Positions 1 through 7,739 of a DNA stretch of 64,000 nucleotides are shown here, in pieces. This stretch comes from Micromonospora sp. NBRC 110009 (GTDB lineage: Bacteria > Actinomycetota > Actinomycetes > Mycobacteriales > Micromonosporaceae). Numbering within the stretch: the stretch's first letter is position 1; each line of letters opens with the position of its first letter. Location: positions 2,666,001-2,730,000 of the forward strand of contig NZ_CP130427.1 of NCBI RefSeq assembly GCF_030518795.1. The letters are read 5' to 3'. Under the pieces are notes generated by a model. The model had not been told where the DNA came from. It saw only the letters and a list, made by a program, of their open reading frames with translations, and did no database searches. A program made the translations under genes and the position numbers.

Positions 1-2
1 AC

Positions 3-935
3 GTCGCCGACTACACCGGGCTGCGCTCCCAGGTCAGCCACCCGCCGGTCCGGGTGGTGGACCGCCGGGACTGGGCGGCCGCGAACATCGCCGGGCTGCG
101 TGAGGTGATCGGCCCGCTGGTGAGCCGCCTTTCCGGCGACAAGCGGCCCGGCCCGCTGACCGAGGCGATCGGGTCCCGACTCACCGGCGTCCAGGCCGGC
201 ACCGTGCTGGCGTACCTGTCCGGCCGGGTGCTCGGCCAGTACGAGGTCTTCGCCGGCGACCCCGGCCAGTTGCTGCTGGTCGCGCCGAACATCGTCGAGG
301 TGGAACGGAAGCTGGGGGCCGACACCCGGGACTTCCGGCTCTGGGTCTGCCTGCACGAGGTGACCCACCGGACGCAGTTCACCGCGGTGCCGTGGATGCG
401 CGCGTACTTCCTCAGCGAGGTGCAGGCGTTCGTGGACGCCGCGCAGGCCGGTGAGCACCTGCTGGAGCGGCTGCGGCGGGGCGTGGCCACCCTCTCCGAC
501 GCGGTGAAGGACCCGGAGAGCCGGGCCAGCGTGCTGGACATCGTGCAGACCCCGGCGCAGCGGGCCGTGCTCGACCGGCTCACCGCGCTGATGACGCTGC
601 TGGAGGGGCACGCCGAGTTCGTCATGGACGGCGTCGGCCCGCAGGTGATCCCGAGCGTCGAGTCGATCCGGGCGGCGTTCAACCGCCGCCGGGAGGCCGG
701 CAACCCGCTGGAGAAGGCGATCCGCCGGTTGCTCGGCATCGAGGTCAAGATGCGCCAGTACGCCGAGGGCCGGAAGTTCGTGCACGGGGTCGTCGACCGG
801 GTCGGCATGGCCGGCTTCAACAAGGTCTTCAATTCGCCGCTGACCCTGCCCCGGCTGGACGAGTTGGGCGACCCGGACGCCTGGGTGGCCCGGGTGCACG
901 GCGGCCCGGCGAACGTCCCCCCGGCCGCCGGCTGA
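3..935 (+). CDS. Zinc-dependent metalloprotease-like protein, DUF2342/F420-associated family (5' end missing)
   Basis: The reading frame is open from the left edge, so the N terminus lies outside the window. The visible part carries a zinc-protease HEVTH motif inside a helical segment (LHEVTHRTQF), followed by long helices and ending with the motif DPDAWVARVHG. This matches the actinobacterial DUF2342 zincin-like family, often annotated as coenzyme F420 biosynthesis-associated, although a role in F420 synthesis has not been shown. The stop codon lies 10 nt before tilS, and the order metalloprotease-tilS-hpt-ftsH is conserved in actinomycetes. The substrate is unknown. Confidence 0.8.
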   Translation, partial: VADYTGLRSQVSHPPVRVVDRRDWAAANIAGLREVIGPLVSRLSGDKRPGPLTEAIGSRLTGVQAGTVLAYLSGRVLGQYEVFAGDPGQLLLVAPNIVEVERKLGADTRDFRLWVCLHEVTHRTQFTAVPWMRAYFLSEVQAFVDAAQAGEHLLERLRRGVATLSDAVKDPESRASVLDIVQTPAQRAVLDRLTALMTLLEGHAEFVMDGVGPQVIPSVESIRAAFNRRREAGNPLEKAIRRLLGIEVKMRQYAEGRKFVHGVVDRVGMAGFNKVFNSPLTLPRLDELGDPDAWVARVHGGPANVPPAAG

Positions 936-945
936 GCCGGTCGCC

Positions 946-1929
946 GTGGCCGCCCTCGCCCCACCGGTCGCCGCCGTCCGGCTCGCCGTACGCCGGGCGT
1001 TGACCGGGCTGCCCGGCGCCGGGCCGGTGCTGGTGGCCTGTTCCGGCGGCGCGGACTCGCTCGCCCTGGCCGCCGCGACCGCCTTCGTGGCGCCCCGGCT
1101 CGGCCGGCGGGTCGGCCTGGTCACGGTGGATCACGGCCTGCAACCCGGCTCCGCCGAGCGGGCCGAGGCGGTCGCCGGCTGGGCCCGTGAGCTCGGGCTG
1201 GACCCGGTGGAGGCGGTGCCGGTGCGGGTCGCCGGGCGGGCCGGCGGTCCGGAGGCGGCCGCCCGGGAGGCCCGCTACGAGGCGCTGGTCGCGGTCGCCC
1301 GCCGGCACGACGCGGCCGGGGTGCTGCTCGGCCACACCCGGGACGACCAGGCCGAGACGGTGCTGCTCGCGCTGGCCCGGGGCGCCGGCCCGCGCGGCCT
1401 GGCCGGCATGCCGGAGCGCCGGGAGCTGTCCGGGGTGCCGCTGCTGCGCCCGCTGCTCGATGTCGCCCGCGAGGACACCCGCAAGGCGTGTGCCGCACTG
1501 GGATTGACCCCGTGGGACGACCCGCACAACGTCGACCCGGTGTACGCCCGCTCCCGGGTCCGCACCGACCTGCTGCCGGCCCTGGTCGACGCGCTCGGCG
1601 CCGGGGTGGTGGACAACCTGGCCCGGACCGCCCGGCTGCTCGCGGCCGACACCGCCGCCCTCGACGACCTGGCCGCCGCGGCCCTCGCCGACGCCCGGTC
1701 CGCCGAGGGTGGGCTCGCGGTCGACGCGCTGGCCGCGCTGCCGGCGGCGGTCCGTACCCGGGTGCTGCACGCCTGGGCCCGGGAACTGGGCGCGCCGCCG
1801 GCCGCCCTGTCACACCGGCACGTCGCCGCGCTGGACGCCCTGGTCACCGACTGGCACGGGCAGGGTGCGGTGCAGCTGCCCGGGGCGCTGCCGGTGGTCC
1901 GCCGCGCCGGGCGGCTCGCCCCCGGCTGA
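946..1929 (+). CDS. tilS: tRNA(Ile)-lysidine synthetase
   Basis: TilS converts the C34 wobble base of the CAU-anticodon tRNA(Ile) to lysidine using ATP and lysine, which makes that tRNA read AUA. The N-terminal PP-loop SGGADS (residues 33-38) binds ATP, and LLGHTRDDQAET is the family's second conserved block. At 327 residues it is a short TilS: the N-terminal catalytic domain and linker are present, but the C-terminal tRNA-binding domain of E. coli TilS (432 aa) is reduced, as is usual in actinobacteria. The start is GTG, 10 nt after the metalloprotease stop, so the two are probably co-transcribed. Confidence 0.93.
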   Translation: MAALAPPVAAVRLAVRRALTGLPGAGPVLVACSGGADSLALAAATAFVAPRLGRRVGLVTVDHGLQPGSAERAEAVAGWARELGLDPVEAVPVRVAGRAGGPEAAAREARYEALVAVARRHDAAGVLLGHTRDDQAETVLLALARGAGPRGLAGMPERRELSGVPLLRPLLDVAREDTRKACAALGLTPWDDPHNVDPVYARSRVRTDLLPALVDALGAGVVDNLARTARLLAADTAALDDLAAAALADARSAEGGLAVDALAALPAAVRTRVLHAWARELGAPPAALSHRHVAALDALVTDWHGQGAVQLPGALPVVRRAGRLAPG

Positions 1930-1962
1930 CCCGCAGTTTTTGCCGCGATGCCGGGCTGGTGA

Positions 1963-2922
1963 TCAGACCTCGACGCGCTCCCGGAACGTGGTCCGGTAGG
2001 CGTGCGGGGTGGTGCCCACCCGGCGGCTGAAGTGGTGCCGCAGCGCGGCGGCGTCGCCGAAGCCGGCCTGGTCGGCGACGGTCTCCACGCTCAGCCGGGT
2101 CTCCTCCAGCAGCCGCCGGGCCAGCAGCACCCGCTGGTTGGTCAGCCAGTCGTGCGGGGTGGTGCCGGTCTCGGCGCGGAACCGGCGGGCGAAGGTACGC
2201 GGGGCCATGCCGGCCCGGGTGGCCAGCTCGTCCACCGTCACCGTCCGGTCCAGGTGGCCCATCAGCCACTCCAGCACCGGCTCCAGGGTGGGCGCCTCCG
2301 GCGCCTTCGGGATCGGCGCCTCCACGTACTGGGACTGGCCGCCGTCGCGGTGCGGGGGGACCACCATCCGCCGGGCCAGCCGGGTGGCCGTTGCCGAGCC
2401 GTGCTCCTGGCGGACCAGGTGCAGGCAGGCGTCGATCCCGGCGGCGGTGCCGGCGCTGGTCAGCAGCCGCCCGTCCTGCACGTACAGCGAGTTGCAGTGC
2501 ACCCGGGCGGCCGGGAACCGCCGTTGCAGGTCGTCCACGTGCCGCCAGTGGGTGGTGCAGTCCCGCCCGTCGAGCAGCCCCGCCTCACCCAGCACGAACG
2601 CGCCGGAGCAGACGCTGAGCAGCCAGGCGCCCCGGTCGGCGGCCCGGCGCAGCGCGTCGAGGACCGGCCCCGGGACGGCGGCGCCGTCGGCGTGTGCCGG
2701 CACGGCCACCAGGTCGGCGTCCTCGATCGGGGTCAGGTCGGCGTGCGGCGTGAGCAGGAAGCCGGAGCGGCTGCGCACCGGCCCACCGTCCACGGTGCAG
2801 ACGTCGAAGCGGTAGCCGGGAAAGCCGTCGGCGGTGCGGTCGGTGCCGAAGACCTCGGCGAGCACGCCGAGCTCGAACGCGGCGACCTCGTCGAGGGCGA
2901 CCACGGCCACGGATCGAAGCAT
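1963..2922 (-). CDS. GlxA/FtrA-type transcriptional regulator (DJ-1/PfpI domain plus AraC HTH)
   Basis: The protein has 319 residues. The N-terminal ~180 residues form a class I glutamine amidotransferase-like DJ-1/PfpI domain that includes the nucleophile-elbow-like stretch LLSVCSGAF. The C-terminal ~100 residues form an AraC-type double helix-turn-helix (TRAGMAPRTFARRF, then VADQAGFGDAAALRHHF). Such GlxA-like proteins sense unknown small molecules and usually activate nearby or scattered operons. It is transcribed convergently with tilS. A -10 box sits 6 nt before the ATG, and an 8-bp inverted repeat lies just upstream. The ligand cannot be told from the sequence. Confidence 0.9.
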   Translation of the reverse strand: MLRSVAVVALDEVAAFELGVLAEVFGTDRTADGFPGYRFDVCTVDGGPVRSRSGFLLTPHADLTPIEDADLVAVPAHADGAAVPGPVLDALRRAADRGAWLLSVCSGAFVLGEAGLLDGRDCTTHWRHVDDLQRRFPAARVHCNSLYVQDGRLLTSAGTAAGIDACLHLVRQEHGSATATRLARRMVVPPHRDGGQSQYVEAPIPKAPEAPTLEPVLEWLMGHLDRTVTVDELATRAGMAPRTFARRFRAETGTTPHDWLTNQRVLLARRLLEETRLSVETVADQAGFGDAAALRHHFSRRVGTTPHAYRTTFRERVEV

Positions 2923-2928
2923 GTGACG

Positions 2929-2934
2929 AGGGTA
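2929..2934 (-). promoter_or_regulatory. -10 box for leaderless GlxA-like regulator mRNA
   Basis: On the minus strand TACCCT is followed by exactly 6 nt and then the ATG at 2922. Transcription would therefore start at or next to the A of the start codon. No Shine-Dalgarno sequence is present. Confidence 0.6.
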
Positions 2935-2943
2935 ACCCGACGG

Positions 2944-2980
2944 GTGGCAGGAAATCGAGGCCTACTGGCATCCCTGCCAC
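2944..2980. repeat. Inverted repeat in the GlxA-like regulator promoter
   Basis: GTGGCAGG (2944-2951) is mirrored by CCTGCCAC (2973-2980), with half-site centres about 29 bp apart. The left arm lies where the -35 region of the 2922 promoter would be. A second perfect palindrome, CCGGTGCGCACCGG, lies at 3020-3033. Both are candidate operators for the adjacent regulator; this is inference from position. Confidence 0.45.
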
Positions 2981-3073
2981 TGTCAGCGTGGGTGCGGCGG
3001 GGCGCAAACTGGTTCCAGTCCGGTGCGCACCGGCGGCGAAACCGACATCAACCACGCGAAAGCGAGCGCCGCC

Positions 3074-3211
3074 ATGACCGTCCTGCTGCTTGTGCTGTTC
3101 CTGCTCTTTCTCGTCGTCGCCAGCGCCGTGGGGCTGACCGCCGACACCCGGGACTCGGCCGACTGGAAGCCGACCGACGACGGGCGGCGCTGGCGCTCCC
3201 GCACCTGCTGA
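3074..3211 (+). CDS. Small single-pass membrane protein
   Basis: This is a 45-residue protein starting at ATG 3074. Residues 1-22 are a nearly pure Leu/Val hydrophobic helix (MTVLLLVLFLLFLVVASAV), followed by a short polar tail containing DTRDSADWKP and ending RTC. The frame is also open upstream to 3023, but the ATG just before the hydrophobic segment is the natural start. It lies between the divergent regulator and hpt. Small proteins with a D-R-D-x-x-D-W-x-P tail look familiar from actinomycetes, but no function is known. Confidence 0.6.
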   Translation: MTVLLLVLFLLFLVVASAVGLTADTRDSADWKPTDDGRRWRSRTC

Positions 3212-3298
3212 GGTGATTTGCCCATTCAGCGCCGAATGTCCCCGGCGGGACCGCGCCAAAAGGGGCGGCCCCGCCGACGGAGGCCATCGGGCGTACGG

Positions 3299-3304
3299 CA
3301 GGCT
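3299..3304 (+). promoter_or_regulatory. -10 box for leaderless hpt mRNA
   Basis: CAGGCT is followed by 6 nt (AGGAGC) and then the hpt ATG at 3311. AGGAG could alternatively act as a Shine-Dalgarno, but it is only 1 nt from the start codon, too close for normal use. The leaderless reading is therefore preferred. Confidence 0.5.
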
Positions 3305-3310
3305 AGGAGC

Positions 3311-3886
3311 ATGGCTGACGGCTCCTGGTACGACGCCGACATCGACCACGTGATCATCTCCGAGGCGCAGATCCGCGAGAAGACCGCGGAACTGGCCAAG
3401 CAGGTCTCCGCGGACTACGCGCACGTCGAAGACGGTCTCCTGCTCGTCTGCGTGCTCAAGGGCGCGGTCATGTTCATGGCCGACTTCGCCCGGGCGTTGG
3501 GTCGCCAGGGTCCGCCCGCCGAGCTGGAGTTCATGGCCGTCTCCTCCTACGGCCAGGGCACCACCTCCTCGGGCGTGGTCCGGATCCTCAAGGACCTGGA
3601 CCGGGACATCGCCGGGCGGCACGTGGTGGTCGTCGAGGACATCGTCGACTCCGGTCTGACCCTCTCCTGGCTGCTGCGCTACCTCGAGTCGCGCTCCGCG
3701 GCCAGCGTCGAGGTGGTCGCCCTGTTCCGCAAGCCGGACGCGGTGAAGGTGCCGGTTTCGGTGAAGTACGTCGGCTTCGACATCCCGACCGAGTTCGTCG
3801 TCGGCTACGGCCTGGACTTCGGCGAGCGCTACCGCGAGGTGCCCTACGTCGGCGTGCTGAAGCCCGAGGTGTACGCGCGGGCCTGA
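3311..3886 (+). CDS. hpt: Hypoxanthine phosphoribosyltransferase
   Basis: The enzyme salvages hypoxanthine and guanine by transferring the phosphoribosyl group from PRPP, giving IMP and GMP. The protein has 191 residues from ATG 3311; the frame is open further upstream, but that part is not conserved. The PRPP-binding motif [14 protein letters not shown] is complete, and [15 protein letters not shown] is the N-terminal conserved block. Near the C terminus, the stretch [20 protein letters not shown] is typical of bacterial HPRT. hpt followed by ftsH and folE is a conserved actinobacterial order linking purine salvage to pterin synthesis from GTP. Confidence 0.95.
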   Translation: MADGSWYDADIDHVIISEAQIREKTAELAKQVSADYAHVEDGLLLVCVLKGAVMFMADFARALGRQGPPAELEFMAVSSYGQGTTSSGVVRILKDLDRDIAGRHVVVVEDIVDSGLTLSWLLRYLESRSAASVEVVALFRKPDAVKVPVSVKYVGFDIPTEFVVGYGLDFGERYREVPYVGVLKPEVYARA

Positions 3887-4262
3887 GCGGCCGCTCGGGA
3901 TCCGTCAAGCGGACGTTCAGCGGGCTCTCAGCCTTCCGGACTACGGTGGAGGCCGGTGGCGTGGAGGCACCCTCCAGGCCCGACCCCTCGCACCGCGTGA
4001 CCGGGCGGTCGGATGGTCGGGTGGGGAGTTCCCGTCACGCCGGCCCAAACCTGGGTTCGCCGTACGCGTAAGTGCCGGGCTCGCAAGCTCACATCTGGCA
4101 CGAACGGTGTACCGTCGAATGACCGCGACGCGCCACTCGGCGCGCCTCGGGGTCGGGGCCGGCCCGCACGGCGGCTGCGGCCGCCGCCCGCGGCGGCGAC
4201 ACCATTCAGACGGTCAGGACGTCGATCAGGAGGATGCGGGCGTCTCGGCGCCCGACGACAGC
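3887..4262 (+). other. Intergenic region before ftsH, probable ftsH leader
   Basis: This 376-bp stretch holds no convincing gene. The hpt stop overlaps a 12-bp palindrome GAGCGGCCGCTC. TACCGT near 4109 is a possible -10 element for ftsH. A strong AGGAGG (4228-4233) lies 29 nt before the chosen ftsH ATG, too far to act on it directly, and immediately abuts an out-of-frame ATG at 4234. A leader with its own regulation is possible but not shown. Confidence 0.4.
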
Positions 4263-6272
4263 ATGGAACGTACGCGTTTCTTCCGCCGACCGGTGGTCTG
4301 GATCATCCTGGTCATCCTCGGCGCCGTTTTGCTCAGTCAAGTCTTCACGGCTGGCCCCAGCTACCACCGCGTGGACACGTCGGTGGCGCTCGACCAGCTC
4401 CACACTGCGAAGATCAACAAGGCGGTCTTCCAGGACAAGGAGCAGACGCTCCAGCTCGACCTGGCGCAGAAGACCAAGTTCGGCGACACCACCACCGACC
4501 GGATCGAGGCCCAGTTCCCCTACGAGGTGGGCAACCAGGTCTGGAACGAGGTCCTGGCGGCCAAGTCGGCCAACCGGATCACCGGCCCGGCGGACACCAA
4601 GGTCTCGTCGGACAGCATCTGGGTCAGCCTGCTGGTCAACCTCCTTCCCATCGCGCTGCTCGTGCTCCTGCTGCTGTTCTTCATGTCGCAGATGCAGGGC
4701 GGCGGCTCGCGGGTGCTCAACTTCGGCAAGTCCAAGGCGAAGATGATCACCAAGGACACGCCGAAGACCACCTTCGCCGACGTGGCCGGGGCGGATGAGG
4801 CCGTCGAGGAACTGCACGAGATCAAGGACTTCCTGCAGAACCCGGCGAAATACCAGGCCCTGGGCGCCAAGATCCCGAAGGGCGTGCTGCTCTTCGGCCC
4901 GCCCGGCACCGGTAAGACCCTGCTCGCCCGGGCGGTCGCCGGTGAGGCCGGGGTGCCCTTCTACTCCATCTCCGGCTCGGACTTCGTGGAGATGTTCGTC
5001 GGTGTCGGCGCCAGCCGGGTCCGCGACCTCTTCGAGCAGGCCAAGTCGAACGCGCCGGCGATCGTCTTCGTCGACGAGATCGACGCCGTCGGCCGGCACC
5101 GTGGCGCCGGCATGGGCGGCGGCCACGACGAGCGGGAGCAGACCCTCAACCAGCTCCTCGTCGAGATGGACGGCTTCGACACCAAGGGCGGCGTCATCCT
5201 GATCGCCGCCACCAACCGGCCGGACATCCTCGACCCGGCGCTGCTGCGCCCGGGCCGCTTCGACCGGCAGATCCCGGTCGATGCCCCCGACATGGAGGGC
5301 CGCAAGGCCATCCTGCGGGTGCACGCCAAGGGCAAGCCGTTCACGCCCGACGTCGACCTCGACTCGGTCGCCCGGCGTACCCCCGGCTTCAGCGGCGCCG
5401 ACCTGGCCAACGTGATCAACGAGTCCGCCCTGCTCACCGCCCGCAAGGACCAGCGGGCGATCACCAACGACTCCCTGGAGGAGTCGATCGACCGGGTGAT
5501 CGCCGGTCCGCAGCGCCGGACCCGGGTGATGAGCGACCAGGAGAAGAAGATCACCGCGTACCACGAGGGTGGGCACGCGCTGGTCGCCTGGGCGCTGCCG
5601 CACGCCGCGCCGGTGCACAAGGTGACCATCCTGTCCCGGGGCCGGTCGCTGGGCCACACCCTGGTCCTGCCGACCGAGGACAAGTACACCCAGACCCGGG
5701 CCGAGATGATCGACACCCTGGCGTACGCGCTGGGCGGCCGGGCCGCCGAGGAGCTGGTCTTCCACGAGCCGACCACCGGCGCCGGCAACGACATCGAGAA
5801 GGCCACCCAGCTGGCCCGCGCGATGATCACCCAGTACGGCATGAGCTCCAAGCTCGGTGCGATCAAGTACGGCACCAGCGGCGACGAGCCGTTCCTCGGC
5901 CGCAACATGGGCCACGAGCGGGACTACTCCGACGCGGTGGCCGCCGAGATCGACGGCGAGATGCGGGCGCTGATCGAGCTGGCCCACGACGAGGCCTGGG
6001 AGATCCTGGTGGAGTACCGGGACGTCCTGGACAACATCGTGCTCGAACTGATGGAGAAGGAGACCCTCTCCACCGCCGACATGGCCCGGATCTGCGCCCG
6101 GGTGGCGAAGCGCCCGCCGATGGCCCCGTACCACGGCTTCGGCAAGCGTCAGCCCTCCACCGAGCCGCCCGTGCTCACGCCCGCCGAGAAGGACGCCCTG
6201 AAGGCCCAGGCCCAGGCCGACGGGGCCTCGGTCGGCGGGTCCGCCTCGAACAACTCGGACGGCACCCACTGA
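4263..6272 (+). CDS. ftsH: ATP-dependent membrane zinc metalloprotease FtsH
   Basis: FtsH is a hexameric AAA+ protease that extracts and degrades damaged membrane proteins and some regulators. The 669-residue protein has two membrane helices (about 11-28 and 119-142) flanking an extracytoplasmic domain. It then shows Walker A GPPGTGKT (212-219), Walker B IVFVDEID (267-274), the second region of homology [17 protein letters not shown], the zinc site HEGGH (434-438), and the third-ligand region [10 protein letters not shown]. All key residues are present. ATG 4263 was chosen because it directly precedes the first membrane helix; the frame remains open upstream without conserved sequence. A perfect hairpin follows 10 nt after the stop. 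Confidence 0.96.
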   Translation: MERTRFFRRPVVWIILVILGAVLLSQVFTAGPSYHRVDTSVALDQLHTAKINKAVFQDKEQTLQLDLAQKTKFGDTTTDRIEAQFPYEVGNQVWNEVLAAKSANRITGPADTKVSSDSIWVSLLVNLLPIALLVLLLLFFMSQMQGGGSRVLNFGKSKAKMITKDTPKTTFADVAGADEAVEELHEIKDFLQNPAKYQALGAKIPKGVLLFGPPGTGKTLLARAVAGEAGVPFYSISGSDFVEMFVGVGASRVRDLFEQAKSNAPAIVFVDEIDAVGRHRGAGMGGGHDEREQTLNQLLVEMDGFDTKGGVILIAATNRPDILDPALLRPGRFDRQIPVDAPDMEGRKAILRVHAKGKPFTPDVDLDSVARRTPGFSGADLANVINESALLTARKDQRAITNDSLEESIDRVIAGPQRRTRVMSDQEKKITAYHEGGHALVAWALPHAAPVHKVTILSRGRSLGHTLVLPTEDKYTQTRAEMIDTLAYALGGRAAEELVFHEPTTGAGNDIEKATQLARAMITQYGMSSKLGAIKYGTSGDEPFLGRNMGHERDYSDAVAAEIDGEMRALIELAHDEAWEILVEYRDVLDNIVLELMEKETLSTADMARICARVAKRPPMAPYHGFGKRQPSTEPPVLTPAEKDALKAQAQADGASVGGSASNNSDGTH

Positions 6273-6282
6273 GCAGCGAACC

Positions 6283-6316
6283 GACGGCCAGCTCCCCCGA
6301 CCGGGAGCTGGCCGTC
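6283..6316 (+). terminator. Perfect 14-bp hairpin between ftsH and folE
   Basis: GACGGCCAGCTCCC (6283-6296) pairs completely with GGGAGCTGGCCGTC (6303-6316) around a 6-nt loop. No T-tract follows, so it may be a stem-type actinobacterial terminator, a processing site or an attenuator rather than a classic intrinsic terminator. It would also lie inside folE if that gene started at the stop of ftsH. Confidence 0.7.
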
Positions 6317-6397
6317 TCCGCGACCGAGCCCGACACCGACGACGGGCTCGACTTCGTCGCCGCGCGCCTGATCAGCGGCAAGCTGACCGGGCGCCCG

Positions 6398-6973
6398 GTG
6401 GAGGAGACGGTTGACCTGGCCCGGATCGAGAAGGCGGTCCGGGAGATCCTCGTCGCCGTCGGCGAGGACCCGGACCGGGACGGCCTCCAGCAGACGCCGG
6501 CCCGGGTCGCCCGCGCGTACGCCGAGCTCTTCGCCGGCCTGCGGGTCGACCCGGCGCAGGTGCTCAGCACCACCTTCGAGGCCAACCACGAGGAGCTGGT
6601 GCTCGTCCGGGACATCGACGTGATGAGCCTCTGCGAACACCACCTGCTGCCGTTCCGGGGCAGCGCGCACATCGGCTACATTCCCGGCCGGGACGGCCGA
6701 ATCACCGGCCTGTCCAAGCTGGCCCGGCTGGTCGAGGTCTTCGCCCGCCGGCCGCAGGTCCAGGAGCGGCTCACCTCGCAGATCGCCGACCTGCTGATGA
6801 CCAAGCTGGACCCGCGCGGCGTCGTGGTGGTGCTCGAGTGCGAGCACATGTGCATGGCGATGCGCGGCATCCAGAAGTCCGGCGCCAAGACGATCACCTC
6901 GGCGGTACGCGGCACCCTCCAGCGGGACGCGAAGTCGCGGGCCGAGGCGATGGCCCTGATCATCCCCCGCTGA
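6398..6973 (+). CDS. folE: GTP cyclohydrolase I
   Basis: FolE opens the GTP ring to make 7,8-dihydroneopterin triphosphate, the first step of folate synthesis. The 191 residues given here contain the zinc and active-site region [11 protein letters not shown], the zinc cysteine in [11 protein letters not shown], and the blocks [11 protein letters not shown] and TTSAVRG-like TITSAVRG. The start is uncertain. GTG 6398 has no visible ribosome site, while the same frame continues upstream without a stop, through codons that read plausibly ([11 protein letters not shown]), to a CTG at 6269 that overlaps the ftsH stop. The remaining folate genes lie 13 kb downstream, beyond the secretion-like island. 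Confidence 0.95.
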   Translation: MEETVDLARIEKAVREILVAVGEDPDRDGLQQTPARVARAYAELFAGLRVDPAQVLSTTFEANHEELVLVRDIDVMSLCEHHLLPFRGSAHIGYIPGRDGRITGLSKLARLVEVFARRPQVQERLTSQIADLLMTKLDPRGVVVVLECEHMCMAMRGIQKSGAKTITSAVRGTLQRDAKSRAEAMALIIPR

Positions 6974-6986
6974 CCCGGACCCCACT

Positions 6987-7027
6987 CGACGGCCGCGCCG
7001 CTCCCACCCGGAGCCGCGCGGCCGTCG
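6987..7027. terminator. Bidirectional terminator between folE and the convergent membrane gene
   Basis: CGACGGCCGCGC (6987-6998) pairs perfectly with GCGCGGCCGTCG (7016-7027). It lies 14 nt after the folE stop and 14 nt before the stop of the convergent gene, where a shared terminator is expected. Confidence 0.75.
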
Positions 7028-7040
7028 CCGTTCCGGGCGC

Positions 7041-7739
7041 TCAGCCGAGCATGGCCAGGACCAGGCCGGCGGTGGTCAGCACCGCCGGGACCAGACAGAG
7101 CAGCGCGCCGAAGCGGGGCGTCCGGTCCACCCGGTCCTCCGGCCGGGGCCGGAACAGCCGCCCGACCGCCAGCCAGCCGGCCATGAACGCGACCGCCGGC
7201 ATCGGCAGGCCGATCACCAGCGCCAGGATGCTCACCGGGCCGGTGCCGGTGGCGAGGAAGAGCACCACCTGGACCAGCGGAACCACCAGCGCCAGCGGCC
7301 CGTACACCAGCAGGTTGCGCGGACGGGCCGGCCAGCGGGCCAGCCGGGGCAGGCCCCGGGCGGCGAGGGTGTCGTCCGCCGCCTCCGCCCAGCCGCGCGC
7401 GGCCCGCAGGGCGGCCAGCACCGCCGCCGGCCCACCGGCCATCGACCGGACCGACTCGGTCACCTCCGGCGGCGTCGGCGCCAGCGAGATCGCCGGTACG
7501 CCCAGCTCCCGCAGCCGCGACTGTTGCGGCGCCAGCCGCTCCCGCACGGCGGTCAGCTCCTCCCGGGCCGCCGCCACCGATCGGGCCTGCTCACTGGCGG
7601 CGGTCGCCGCGGCCCGGCGTACCCCGTCGAGCTGCCGCGCGGCGGCCACGTAGTCGGCCCAGGCCGCCTGTGCCGGGTCGACCTCCGCCGTCGGGCCGCC
7701 GGACCGGGGTGCGGGGACGGCCACGCCTGTCTCGCTCAC
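7041..7739 (-). CDS. Membrane protein with N-terminal coiled coil, partner of the FtsK-like protein
   Basis: The protein has 232 residues from GTG 7739, which overlaps the stop of the upstream FtsK-like gene as GTGA, so translation is probably coupled. The first ~110 residues are Ala/Glu/Arg-rich helix likely to form a coiled coil. The C-terminal half has about four hydrophobic helices (around 135-155, 160-180 and 205-230) separated by basic turns (RLFRPRPEDR). No enzyme motif was recognised. The tight coupling suggests it anchors or regulates the cytosolic FtsK-like protein; this is inference. Confidence 0.7.
   Translation of the reverse strand: MSETGVAVPAPRSGGPTAEVDPAQAAWADYVAAARQLDGVRRAAATAASEQARSVAAAREELTAVRERLAPQQSRLRELGVPAISLAPTPPEVTESVRSMAGGPAAVLAALRAARGWAEAADDTLAARGLPRLARWPARPRNLLVYGPLALVVPLVQVVLFLATGTGPVSILALVIGLPMPAVAFMAGWLAVGRLFRPRPEDRVDRTPRFGALLCLVPAVLTTAGLVLAMLG

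Noticed and set aside
3885..3897. 12-bp palindrome after hpt as terminator
   Set aside because: Too short, with almost no loop and no T-tract; in this composition such NotI-like palindromes occur by chance.
4234..4746. Frame starting at ATG 4234 directly after AGGAGG in the ftsH leader
   Set aside because: The Shine-Dalgarno touches the start codon with no spacer, and the frame runs out of phase through ftsH giving an Arg/Ser-rich protein typical of shifted frames.
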